Of a stretch of 64,000 bases of DNA, positions 54,570 through 64,000 are shown piece by piece (the first letter of the stretch is position 1; each line of letters starts with the position of its first letter). Position numbers and translations under genes: made by a program. The notes beneath the pieces are model-generated. The model was given only the letters and a program-made list of their open reading frames with translations, was not told the DNA's origin and did no database searches. Source of the stretch: Isoetes taiwanensis (lineage: Eukaryota; Streptophyta; Lycopodiopsida; Isoetales; Isoetaceae); assembly GCA_021234155.1 (NCBI GenBank), contig JAJEKV010000006.1, forward strand, positions 250,001 through 314,000, in the 5' to 3' direction.

Positions 54570-57500
54570 GGGATTGTGCCTATGCATGGTCTCTTAGAAT
54601 TGTCGGGGCTTCCCATGGCAGAAGGGGGACATGAACCTCATCTTACTCATAGAAACATAGGAGCATGCTAGACATAGGCTACCTGATTTACCAGGATACC
54701 AGCGATACTCGGTCTTCAATGAATGCACAGGAAAACGGAGATATAGAGGGGTCGCCTGCTACTATCGGACAACATTCACACAATCAGTTTTCCTGTGCAA
54801 GACAGATAAGCATAACAAGTACCTGTGGGTACACGTGCAAAATTATAGTGGTAGCCCTTTTTTTGTGGCAGTATGCTACTTCTCATATGCCGAGAGCAAC
54901 TTCTATCACACCCACTCGGATTGGATAGGTTGGAGCCCTATGTCGGTCTATACGATGACATATAGCAGCACAAGTAGTGGGGTAGTGTCATGCTTGTTAG
55001 AGACTTCAACGCACGTACTGGCATAGAACAACCCATGAGATTCAACCCTTTGGCAGATGATGTGTTGCATCTGAGCCCTTCAGAAGGAGCTTGGTCAAGG
55101 ACATCAGCTGACATTCAGGTCTCGCGCTATGGGAGGCAGTTGTTGTTGCTTTGCAGTATCTTTGACCTGGTGATTTGCAATGGACTAGCACAATGGCCGT
55201 CCTTTTGCCAGCACACTTGCAGGCATGAGAACCAGGGAGGCGGTCCAGTATGGTGGACTATGTATTGGTGGCCGAGCAAGACATGTATGTCGTCAAGCAC
55301 TTCTAAGTGGAAATGAATGATAGGGATGAAGTGGACTCATACCACCTGCCCTTGCAGCTGGCTTGGCAGGTCGCTCCAACCACCTATACAACACCTCCTC
55401 GCATGCCTCAGCTTCGATTGGACTATGAGCACACTCATACTTACTCCAGATGCTCATGGAGGATCTGGCAAGCATTCCACGGTGCTCTATGCTGGAGCAA
55501 CAGGTGGGCAGGCTCATTGACGTCCTCAGGGCCACTGCAGAAAGATGTTTTGGGAGAAGCCATCCCGGCAAACCTCGGGGGCCACGATTTTCCCGTGTAA
55601 CTAGTGGTTTAGTGTTGAGTGCAAGGAATGCAAATGCTGGCTCCGCCAAGTCATAGACCTTGCTCTATGCCCGAATGCGATTAGGCAATACTGCACTTAC
55701 CTTAAGGCTAGAAAGGCCATTGCGGCCCATCAACAGAATATGTTCTTCCTCCTAGAACATCATCCCATGACCTTCTGGCGAAGAGTGCTCAAGAGGCCAG
55801 TGCCGCCCATAGGAAACATCTCCCTTGAGTAGTGGGGGCAATACCTACAGTAAGTCTACAATCCTAAGGGTGCATAGGCAGCATTATCTCAGCACGGCCC
55901 AGTGCTAGAAATCAGAGGTAGCGCAGGGGCTCCAGCGTCTAGCCAATGGAAAAGCACGAGACCTCGACGCCATGCGGGTAGGGTTACTCAAGTGGGCAGG
56001 ACCATCCATGGCACCGCTACTAACCGCCATATTCAACAAGGCATTGCGGGAAGGTTTCCCCCTGCAGTGGACTGCTAATAGGGTTGTCCCAATCTACAAG
56101 GCAGGAGATCCACACTACCCAGCCAATTATCGAACCATCATGATCAGCTCAATGTTTGTAAAGCTCCTCCCCATGATCCTCGAGCAGCAGTTGATAAGAT
56201 GAGCAGAGGCAGTAGAAGTAGGGGCACTCATGCAAGCAGGATTCAAGCCGAGGCACTCAACCATTGATCGCATCTTCATGCTGCGGACTCTGGTTGAGGA
56301 CAGCAGGAACTGTCGACAAGACCTCTATTGCTACTTCGTAAACTTCACCAAGGCTTTTGACATTGTGCCTCAGGGAAAGCTGTGGATAAGATTGCAACAG
56401 CTTTAGGTCCCTGCGGAACTGCAGAACATGGTGTACCAGTTATATGAGATATGCTCATGTTGGCTACAACTAGAGGGCTAACCATTCGAGAGCAGCATCG
56501 GGGTTCGCCAGGGATGCCCCCTCTCTCCCACACTATTTGGCATGTACATTGATCAGCTGGAGAGATGGCTTGTTAACAATGGAGACAATGGAGCTCAACT
56601 TCTACATCAGATCACCAGGCAACTGATCTATGCTAATGATGTGGATCTCCTGGCTCACATTCAAGCAGATATGCAATGCCATCTCGATGCACAAGACACA
56701 TTTTGCCAAGAGACTGATATATGCATCAATCTGGCCAAGACCAAAAGGTGGTCCTCATATCGCCCGCAACCCAACCAAGGGCCCCAAGCCTCACTTATCG
56801 TGGCCAAAATATTGAAGTAGTGCTCACTTACAAATATTTGGGGGTGGAGTCCCCATATGTCATGAACTGGAAAAATTCCATCCGGTTACGAGTCGCAGCA
56901 GGTTGGAAGACACTCTACGCAATGCAACACAATAGTTACAAGACAAAGCTATATGATTGGGCCCATTAGTCGCACCTATTCAAGATATTAGTGGAACCTA
57001 TGCTTTTTTATGGGGTCGAGGTTTGGGGCTCCGTAGTTTCCCTCGCCACTTGGAATGACTTGGAGTAGGTGCAGAAAGCTTTCTTGGCACGGGCCCTGGG
57101 GTAAAGTTCACAGTTCCTTATCAAATACTATTGGGGAAGATAGGCTTCTTGCCTCTGCAGAGGGGAGCCCTTGACAGACACATCATCTACTTCTAGAAGA
57201 TGGCAATATGGACAATACTTGCCTCCCTAACCTCGCTTACACCGTGGCAATGGGGCCTCATCACCTACAGGCCTGCTCGCAGAAAAAGAGAGCTCAGTGG
57301 TTGGCCAGATGGAATGTGCAGGAGCACAGGTGCATCCGAGTGCAAACGGAGGCAGACTGCTACAGCCTCAAACATTACTTTGATACATGTTCCTCAGCAA
57401 GCTATGGGATGCTAACACCCTTGGACAGGTCAAGACGACACATTACCAATGCCACATAAATCCCATGCTAGAGCGAGGCCCACAATGCTACATGTGAACC

Positions 57501-57806
57501 CATCTATCCATAGAGCAGATCTATTGCCTCTATTTACCATCTCCAGATTGAGATGGGGAGATGGATTGGGGAGCTGCACCAGAAACGGCTTTGTCAACGC
57601 TGCAAGTTGGAGCTATGGAAGACAAATGCCACGCCCTTCAGAGCTGTCCGGCATATGATGAAACTCGGACACGCTATGCTGAGCTGGTCTGGCCTGGCCA
57701 GCCTCTGCATGAGATGTTGAACACGACCTTGGTGCAGATGCTGAAATCACACCTTCAAAAGGTCATGGATCGATGGGACGAGCTTGGTCCTCCGGCACTC
57801 GCCTGA
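54570..57806 (+). pseudogene. LINE ORF2: endonuclease, reverse transcriptase, C-terminal zinc region; catalytic residues lost
   Basis: Endonuclease: MVSWNCRGFP at about 54585, VMLVRDFNARTG at about 54990, VVDYVLVAEQDM at about 55250. RT: WTANRVVPIYKAGDP, YRTIMISS at about 56130, GFKPRHSTIDRIF, YFVNFTKAFDIVP at about 56340 (Asn at the motif A Asp), VRQGCPLSPTLF at about 56510, and YANDVDLL at about 56630 (Asn for the first Asp of YADD). Stops at 56200 (TGA), 56404 (TAG) and 56479 (TAA); a one-base insertion near 56745. The C-terminus has EDKCHALQSCPAYDETRTRY, the Cys-His zinc region. The homologous copy at 37085-38850 keeps both Asp residues. Confidence 0.8.
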
Positions 57807-58003
57807 TATATGTACATATTTCTTTCCCCTCATGATATATTCCTATAATATGTAGCACAATAATAGTGGGTTCCAGGGGGATTTGATATAGATGCATAAA
57901 TCACTATCTTGAGACCATAGACTATCCCCCTAAAACATTTGAATAGGTTATTATTGGAAAAAGAAATATTGATTCAATACAAAAAATAAGTATGTTAGTT
58001 TGC

Positions 58004-58066
58004 TAGTCTCATTGGTTAAAGCGTTCTTATTAGGATATTGAATTATTTTAGTAGAGGTTCGAGCCT
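58004..58066 (+). mobile_element. tRNA-like sequence with A and B boxes
   Basis: TAGTCTCATTGGTTAAAGCG (A box region) and GGTTCGAGCC at 58056-58065 (B box). The spacing fits a tRNA-derived SINE head. Different in sequence from the 26-kb and 43-kb family. No complete cloverleaf. Confidence 0.5.
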
Positions 58067-58149
58067 CCGTATCTCAAAATCTGAAATCTTAAGCGAACCC
58101 ATATAGAGAGGAGTCTCGATATTACATATTCTAAAACTTAGGCAAACCT

Positions 58150-58440
58150 GTATTCCATGTTTCAAAATCATAGGCATCCCCAGTCATAAATAAAAGGCAC
58201 CAGAGGCTCCAACATACAATCTTGGCCATACGATGGACAGATCCGATGACTGAGGTAGTCCAGGGTGCACCTCGTTTAGAATATGTAATACTCTTATTCC
58301 TATCATGGTTCCCTCAGGGCGGGGGTTTTTTAACGCGGACAGTAATGCATTTGCTGCACCTCCTTTTTTGGGTCCCATAGGCCGATTGGTCTCCGTGGAC
58401 GATAAAAAGCTATTCTATTCTATTTTATTTTATTCTATTA
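58150..58440 (+). mobile_element. LINE 3' end with (TATTC)n tail
   Basis: Ends GGTCCCATAGGCCGATTGG, TCTCCGTGGACGATAAAAAGC then TATTCTATTC… to 58440. Related fragments lie at 34480-34650, 41645-41830 and 59010-59065, all with the CGTGG/CCACG block next to the repeat tail, so this is a dispersed family with a microsatellite-type terminus, as RTE- and CR1-like LINEs have. Confidence 0.65.
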
Positions 58441-59009
58441 ATAAATAGTTTGCTCTTAATTGTTCTAATTTTATATGCTTGGATTTGATTGTCATTTAAT
58501 TTTGTAGCATTTTGGCATTCATTTGGATAGACTTCCTTTTACAAGCTATGCGTGTATAGTCCCTCAACAGGAGCAATTTCTGTGAAGTTACTTTGCTATG
58601 CGCATATAGCGTCGATACATTTTTGAATCTCATGTTTACTTCTCTACCACTGTTTTTTATTCTTTTTATGTTTCCCATTTATTAGACCGAATTGCTTGTA
58701 TTTTTAGGCTTTTTCATGTTTTGATAAAATATTTCTATTTTTTTTTAACACCCAAAATTGGCGGTCTTCTTTTCCATTTTTTTACCCTAAAATTGGGCCT
58801 CGAATTTGAAATTGAGTTACAGGTTATTGAAGATGAAAGCCATAGAAGTTGCTTTTGAGATATTCTATTCTATTCTTCGATCACCCTAAAATAGCATGAA
58901 TTTAACTAAAAAACCGATTTTTTTGGCGATTAGTGCAATTGATCCGTCACCTTGTTATATGTCGAATAACGCACAATATTTAATCTTATTTGCATTATTG
59001 CCAAAAATG

Positions 59010-59068
59010 CATGTGAGAATAGAATAGAATAGAATAGAATAGGTTTTTTATCGTCCACTGGAGAGAAA
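59010..59068 (-). mobile_element. LINE 3'-terminal scrap with (AATAG)n
   Basis: GAATAGAATAGAATAGAATAG at about 59016-59041, then GGTTTTTTATCGTCCACTGGAG: the terminal ~25 bp of the same LINE 3' end in minus orientation. Confidence 0.6.
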
Positions 59069-59069
59069 A

Positions 59070-59894
59070 AAATCAAATCTTTGTTTTGTTGTGTTATAAA
59101 GGACATGGTTTTTTTGGTGTGGGACAAAAAAACATTTGCCCCAAGCAATAGGGTAGGCTTGGGCCAAACGGTTGGAAAAGTTTAAAGGAAGAAAACCATG
59201 AAGCTTAATAGCTCAAGTAAGTTTTTGGAAAAATTGAACTGAAATTTGTTGTTCATTTTTGCGAATATGCAATCACATAATATTTAATTGGTGAAGCATA
59301 TTGGTTATTATATTGACCCAAAAGCAATAGCATCGCCAAAGTTGCCAGTGTTAGAAAGAATTTAGGTGAGCTAAGTAATACCTACAATAATGGCTATATG
59401 GGGTTCACTAATTGTTAGATAGATTTCTTGGTTTTGTCCATTAAACCTTGAGCAAGGTACATTATACGATATACGAAATTACATTTCGTAATCTCATGCA
59501 ATGAAAGGCGTATATTATTTGCATTTGAGATATTAAAGGTAGTTGAGATAATCAAGGTAGTGGTAGATTGTTAGATAAGGTTTTGTTTTATGTCATTCTC
59601 AAATAAGGGCTCGCATGAAACTAGACAAAAGCTCTAGCTAGGCTTTTCATTCATCTCAACAGTTTTTCTACAATGGTCTAGAGTGGGTAGCTGCACATCG
59701 CAGGCTACCCAAAAAATGAAAAACAAAGGGAATATCTAGTTATACACCTGGACCCCAAATAAAATTGTGTGTTACAGATGTTGGCTAGTGTACTTGCCGA
59801 GAGCTTATCGCCGGGATGAAAAACCCCCGCCCTTTCTGGTTTTCGAGGAAAAACCCTAGCGATAAAATCTCGACAAGGGGCTTGGACAATGCAA
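59070..59894. other. No gene supported
   Basis: AT-rich with a GC-richer patch at 59780-59890; no frame worth naming. Confidence 0.4.
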
Positions 59895-59898
59895 GGTT

Positions 59899-59932
<34 letters not shown>

Positions 59933-61260
59933 AGTCTGAACTAGAATCCTAGACCAGACATCTGCCTCAGTCAATCCCTTGGCAGTATTATCACTCTACT
60001 ACTAGCATGAGCCTTTCTAGTATAGTATCAATTTACCTCCATAATCAGAACATGTACATGTATCACTAGATCATCTAGATATTCCCATACTAGTGCATTA
60101 TTTTTTACTGAATGGTAACTGCCTTTAGGGATTAGATGACAGTAATTTTCAGATCAAAGATATGAAAGAGTCATTACGTCTCACTTGATATTGTATCAAA
60201 AATCTGAAAAATTTGAAGTCTTCCAGATGCCTTAGGGCATATACAACAGTTTTCCACATTTTAAGACCCAAAAGAGACATTATGTCATGAATAAACCTGT
60301 TCTAGAAACCCCAGGCATTTCGAGTATTATAACAAGTGCCATTCTGGAACACTACCATGTATACCAAGAGCTAAACTTTTAGCTTTATTTAATATTTAAT
60401 GTTCTGTTCCAGCCACATACTTTCAGGCAGAAAGACCATTACTAGATGCATGTGAATTAAGTGTTTAGAGCCAACAATGTGATCCCAATCCCATGAATTT
60501 TTTAGTATTTATACCGTGGTTACACCCATGGTCTGTATGTTAAGTCCAAGTGGGATCATATTATCCCCTTATGGTCATTTTACTATATCACATTAATGGT
60601 TATACAGAACCTTTAGCAGTCAGTCATTTAAATCGATTTGTCCAACCTTTATTTTTTATTTATTGGCTTGTATGCCTTAGTTACCGCTTTTCCCATATGG
60701 CATGCCCATTAACTGTATTATACAAGTTAGAAAATAAGAAACATCAACATATCAGATTCAAAAATCAAATCTGCTTGCAGCGCAGGTCTGTACCATGTTT
60801 TATCTCAACATATTATCTATAAAACATATTCATAGATCCTTTTTCATTTTAACATCCGTAATCCACAAACTTTCAGACAGGAAATTCGTCACATTCTATA
60901 TCATTCATCATAATGTACTATAAGCAAACTTGACTTCAAAAAGAACCCTGTCCGTGAGCTTTGTAGACTAATCAGTGTGTTGTATAAGAACGCCCGTTGC
61001 ATTGTTTTTCAAAACTTGATCCATCCTTGCAGCCAAACCAAACTTGTAAAGCAAAAGAGACAATGAGAAGAAAACCCCATACCTGCAGCCAAATAATACC
61101 CTGTTAGCATAAAAAATGGTATCAGGGCAAGGGCCAAAAGGTACATTGGGGTTTTCAGCTCTTCGCTGATTACCCATTGTCCCTTTTGCCCTATTAGTAA
61201 GCCTTGACCATAAGAATATACTGAAATCAGAGTTAAACAATGGTATTTCAACTGAAATCC
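59895..61260 (-). other. Region related to 11520-12110, with a possible exon at about 61090-61230
   Basis: Starts with an A-run (about 59899-59929), then sequence like 11535-11600. On the minus strand a possible exon begins after TGATTTCAG (about 61230) and ends at GGCTGCAG|GTATGG (about 61085). One frame reads GQGLLIGQKGQWVISEEL then a hydrophobic helix; another reads NPNVPFGPCPDTIFYANR. I cannot choose between them, nor recognise the protein. The link to 11520-12110 suggests a duplicated gene remnant. Confidence 0.3.
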
Positions 61261-61399
61261 ATGCTTGTATTTAGATCTAAGGATCCCTGCTATTAGAGAA
61301 TTCCAGAAATTTAAATCCTGTCATAAATCATCAGATTACACTTGTGTTTGTAAGCCTTACAGTATTTCCCTGTTAAATAGTCTCACTAAAAAGGCTATC

Positions 61400-62020
61400 T
61401 CCATACCTACAAATGGCATTAACTGATATATATCAGCCTATGTCTAATAGACGGATATGATTATACCCTGTTTAATGACCGTTATAAGCTATTGCAACTA
61501 ATAAATAAGGTGACTTCCAGTCTGTTGGCTATCAGCTGCAACATCTAAGGCCTTTAAAGATTCATAGTTTAACCCTTTATTTTTAGCCTTATGTATTTCT
61601 GATGCTTCTAGCATAGGTCAGAATCTATATGAATAGCTCATCCTCACTATTTTTATCACGTGAACCCATCCAATAAATTTATTTATGTGACCATAACCAC
61701 ATATCAAACAAATAGAACTAATATGAAGCCAAATTGAGGTCTGGATAGGACTCTATCCTGTTTGGGAACATCAAACAGCCATGGCTTCAAATGTATAGTG
61801 TGACCTACATTTAATTAGCTATCAGCCGTAACTACTATGGCCATAAAACTTAGAATATAAACCCCTATTTTTATCCTTACACCTGTATTTCTAATGCATC
61901 TAGCATTAACCTGGATCTTTATGAGCAGACCTGTCTCATGATTTACACCATGTGAAATCAGGAACTAGCCTTTTTAAATTACTCTATGCAACTATAACCA
62001 CCTATTAAACCGTGTAAATC
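61400..62020. repeat. Diverged tandem duplication, ~290 bp period
   Basis: GGCTATCAGCTGCAACATCTA at 61526 corresponds to AGCTATCAGCCGTAACTACTA at 61817. CCCTTTATTTTTAGCCTTATG, GATGCTTCTAGCATA and GAAGCC…GTCTGGAT follow in the same order in both copies. Confidence 0.6.
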
Positions 62021-62437
62021 CAAATGAAGCCTGATCAAAGTCTGGATCTCAATCTCCTGAGTTTCTTGAATTTTATGTATCTCTTGATACTCATCCTGGC
62101 GTCTTTTGCCGAAGTGTCTGGGACCTCTTGGATAATTTCTATCCTCCCTTTGAAAGCCGCCTCTTCTTTGTCCATAGCCACCTCTACCGCCTCTAGAATT
62201 CATTCTGTGATCGGATTTAGATGGACGAACAGTATATGCTTCAAGCTCCCGCTTCAAATCAGTAATATTAAGTGCTTCATTCTCTGAGTCCGATGTATAG
62301 TTTTCATCAGAAAAATAGCCCATTATGTGGGCGCCTGCACCCAAATGAGACTCACCTACTACTGAATCCTTGTCATAGATCTTCTGCAAGGTCCACCGGT
62401 CTTTGCCGCTTTTCAAGCACGCATCCACTAAATGCAC
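61979..62437 (-). CDS. Unrecognised RGG-rich reading frame, possibly one exon
   Basis: 152 codons open on the minus strand. Central acidic stretch (FSDENYTSDSENEALN), then RGGRGGYGQRRGGFQ and NYPRGPRHFGKRR, an RGG/RG-rich low-complexity pattern typical of RNA-binding proteins, followed by Gln/Ile-rich sequence. A possible acceptor (GTGCATTTAG|TGG, about 62420) lies near its start, which would make the first few codons intronic. I cannot name a family. It might also be part of a gag-like gene. No neighbouring domain supports either. Confidence 0.35.
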   Translation of the reverse strand: MHLVDACLKSGKDRWTLQKIYDKDSVVGESHLGAGAHIMGYFSDENYTSDSENEALNITDLKRELEAYTVRPSKSDHRMNSRGGRGGYGQRRGGFQREDRNYPRGPRHFGKRRQDEYQEIHKIQETQEIEIQTLIRLHLDLHGLIGGYSCIE

Positions 62438-62930
62438 CGTTTTAGGGCTTATTTTTATTCAATATGGTTGAATCCTATGCAAGTAAACCTGGTTTTTTCC
62501 TTAGTATTAATACGTCCATTGCAAAGTAATTTAGACCATTGTATTTTTCTGGAATAACTAGGTCTGTATTGTATCTCTCAACAAAATATCATATAATGAG
62601 TAAAGAGTTAGAAGTTTCAATAAAAGGTACTTCTTGCAATAATAATAAAAAAAAAAAAAAAACCCACCCTCCACAGAGAATATCAAAGTCGCGCATCACC
62701 CCTAGACCTGCACATCACCAACAAAAAAAAAACTAATAGAAAAAAAAACCTCGAAAAAGCGAGGGGCTGGTCACGCGTGCCACGCGACAAAAAACAACAT
62801 TTACAATAATATACATATTAAGGGAGGGTGGGTGGGAGTCAAGGGAACTGCTGAGAGAGGAGAAAACGCCGATGAGAAGTCTATGAAGAACCTGCAAGAA
62901 ATAACTATCCCCAAACGAACCAAAGCCCCA
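62438..62930. other. No gene supported; A-runs and small hairpin
   Basis: Runs of A at 62646-62662, 62724-62732 and 62742-62749. The sequence CCTCGAAAAAGCGAGG can fold. Nothing coding. Confidence 0.4.
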
Positions 62931-62935
62931 GAAAA

Positions 62936-62978
62936 TGCATGCAATGCTTGCATGCATGGGAGAGATGCATGCTCGCCC
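62936..62978. promoter_or_regulatory. Cluster of RY (CATGCATG / TGCATGC) motifs
   Basis: ATGCATGCAATGCTTGCATG, CATGCATGG and GATGCATGCTCG within about 42 bp give three TGCATGC/GCATGC cores. RY elements bind B3-domain factors of the ABI3/FUS3 type. No gene downstream is identified, so regulatory function is only suggested. Confidence 0.35.
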
Positions 62979-63084
62979 ATTCGAGAATACCGATCCGATG
63001 GCTCGAATCGATGGCATTGCTTGGTCACAGAATTTATTCAATCATGAGAGTCAAAGTTCTAATTGTTTCATTTCATTAGAATTA

Positions 63085-63290
63085 GGGAAGGATAATAGGC
63101 TTTCGCAATTGGAGTAAAGAGATGTTAGGTCACTTATTCTAGGAATTGTAAAGTTTGGCGTTGACATTAGGCTTTGGCACTTGGGAGTGTGGAGTTGCTA
63201 GACCAAATATTGTCCATTAGATGTTGATTAGGCTTTGGCACTTGGAATGAAGAGATACTAAACCAAATATTTTTTACTATCTTTTGTGAT
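63085..63290. repeat. Degenerate tandem repeat, about three units of 60-75 bp
   Basis: ATTAGGCTTTGGCACTTGG… with a following GTTAGGTC/GCTAGACC/ACTAAACC and CAAATATT at 63094, 63166 and 63227. Confidence 0.65.
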
Positions 63291-64000
63291 GCATTGAGCA
63301 TAACTTTGTCGTGGAGATTAGGTTGTCAACAATCACAATTGTACATGGTATTTGACTATAGTATGGGAGCGCTTTTATTCCATATTCTTAGATGACCAAG
63401 CCAGTTATCTACAACACCTCTCATTACATACCAATAGTTGTTTGTTTCTTGTAAAACTATAATAAATCAAGCCAAATCACGTCCTTCTTAGGCCATAGTC
63501 ATTGTAAATCATAAACATAATCCAGATAAATACAACATGTATTAGAAATTTGACATAGAAGTTATTTGATTCTTCTTTTGCAGGTCTAGCATCTTGTTAT
63601 CATTCTTTTGTTGGTCTGACATATGGTTATCCTGCATCTACATTTATTTTTTATGTTTTCCAATAGCCTATGAGCGTCATGCTAGATGTCTGCCACTACA
63701 ATTGCATAACTGTTATAGGAGATCGGAGATTTAACTTCTCATACCACATCCAACATCTAAGCATGCTTGCCAGGTTTATACTTCGAAAATACGAGCAGAC
63801 ATTGAAGATTATATTTTACAATGTTTCCATGGCTCAAGCAGGTTTATGCTGCACAGACGACAATTGTGGATCAGATCGCCAAAGCTGAAATAAACTTCTA
63901 ATAGTTCTAGAGGCTATTAGTGCTTATGTATCTGAAATAGCAGACGCCTGCCCATGCATTGCCAAGCATCTCTGCACTCCAAGTGAAAAGTATGACCACA
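63291..64000. other. No gene supported at the right edge
   Basis: AT-rich. A plus-strand frame at 63670-63888 (72 codons, ending CCTDDNCGSDRQS) is open but unrecognised and could be an exon of a gene continuing beyond the window. Confidence 0.3.

Larger units (their letters stand above)
53790..58440 (+). mobile_element. LINE with RRM-like ORF1 and EN-RT ORF2, nearly full length
   Basis: ORF1 (53828-54480), endonuclease (about 54570-55370), reverse transcriptase (55970-56830) and C-terminal Cys-His region (to 57806) follow in order on the plus strand. If the repeat at 58150-58440, which ends in (TATTC)n, is its 3' terminus, the element spans about 4.6 kb with a 3' UTR into which a tRNA-like sequence (58004) was inserted. 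No target duplication found. The fragments at 34480, 37085, 41645 and 59020 belong to the same family by this reading. Confidence 0.7.

Noticed and set aside
59899-59929. Long A-run as a LINE poly(A) tail
   Set aside because: No LINE sequence precedes it, and a shorter A-run sits at the same place in the related copy at 11522, so it belongs to that repeat.

Overview
The window looks like repeat-dense nuclear DNA of a land plant with a large genome. It holds plant-type LINEs with a C-terminal zinc-binding domain, a chromodomain Ty3/gypsy element whose primer binding site matches initiator-Met tRNA, a TRIM element, PIF/Harbinger transposase and Myb-like genes, a foldback Mutator-like element and telo-box promoter motifs. 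DUF7869-type coding sequence together with an RRM-ORF1 LINE family makes a non-seed plant (fern, lycophyte or bryophyte) plausible, but this is inference. Nothing looks prokaryotic. I see no intact host protein gene; almost every recognisable coding region is a decayed mobile element or a broken multi-exon gene.

Layout: 1-5640 is a minus-strand DUF7869-type gene cut by a minus-strand LINE (1718-5202) with a 12-13 bp target duplication. 6376-8720 is a broken plus-strand gene with introns, two of which carry CpG-rich palindromic repeats. 8820-11402 is a LINE whose 5' part is inverted. 12115-19350 is two diverged Harbinger copies arranged head to head, invaded by a solo LTR, a 9-bp-TSD foldback Mutator-like element and a small poly(A) retroelement. 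20663-34340 is one LTR retrotransposon (5-bp duplication AAAGG, PBS, polypurine tract, chromodomain). Its LTRs hold nested LINE pieces and a probable hAT element, and its 5' internal region contains a histone H3-like reading frame. 34346-42540 is mostly AT-rich sequence with a LINE remnant at about 37.1-38.8 kb. 42.5-45 kb holds a minisatellite, a heat-shock-element-like array, a tRNA-like SINE head and a TRIM. 45.6-50 kb holds foldback elements and MITEs. 53.8-58.4 kb is a nearly full-length second-family LINE with a (TATTC)n end. The last 6 kb is low in coding signal.

The elements do not act together as a pathway; they form layers of insertion. The relative order can be read from nested sites: the two LTRs of the chromovirus serve as empty-site controls for each other's insertions, and the two Harbinger copies do the same. 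Long conserved reading frames are broken mainly by TAG/TGA codons that fit C-to-T change at CAG and CGA, as expected for old methylated transposons.
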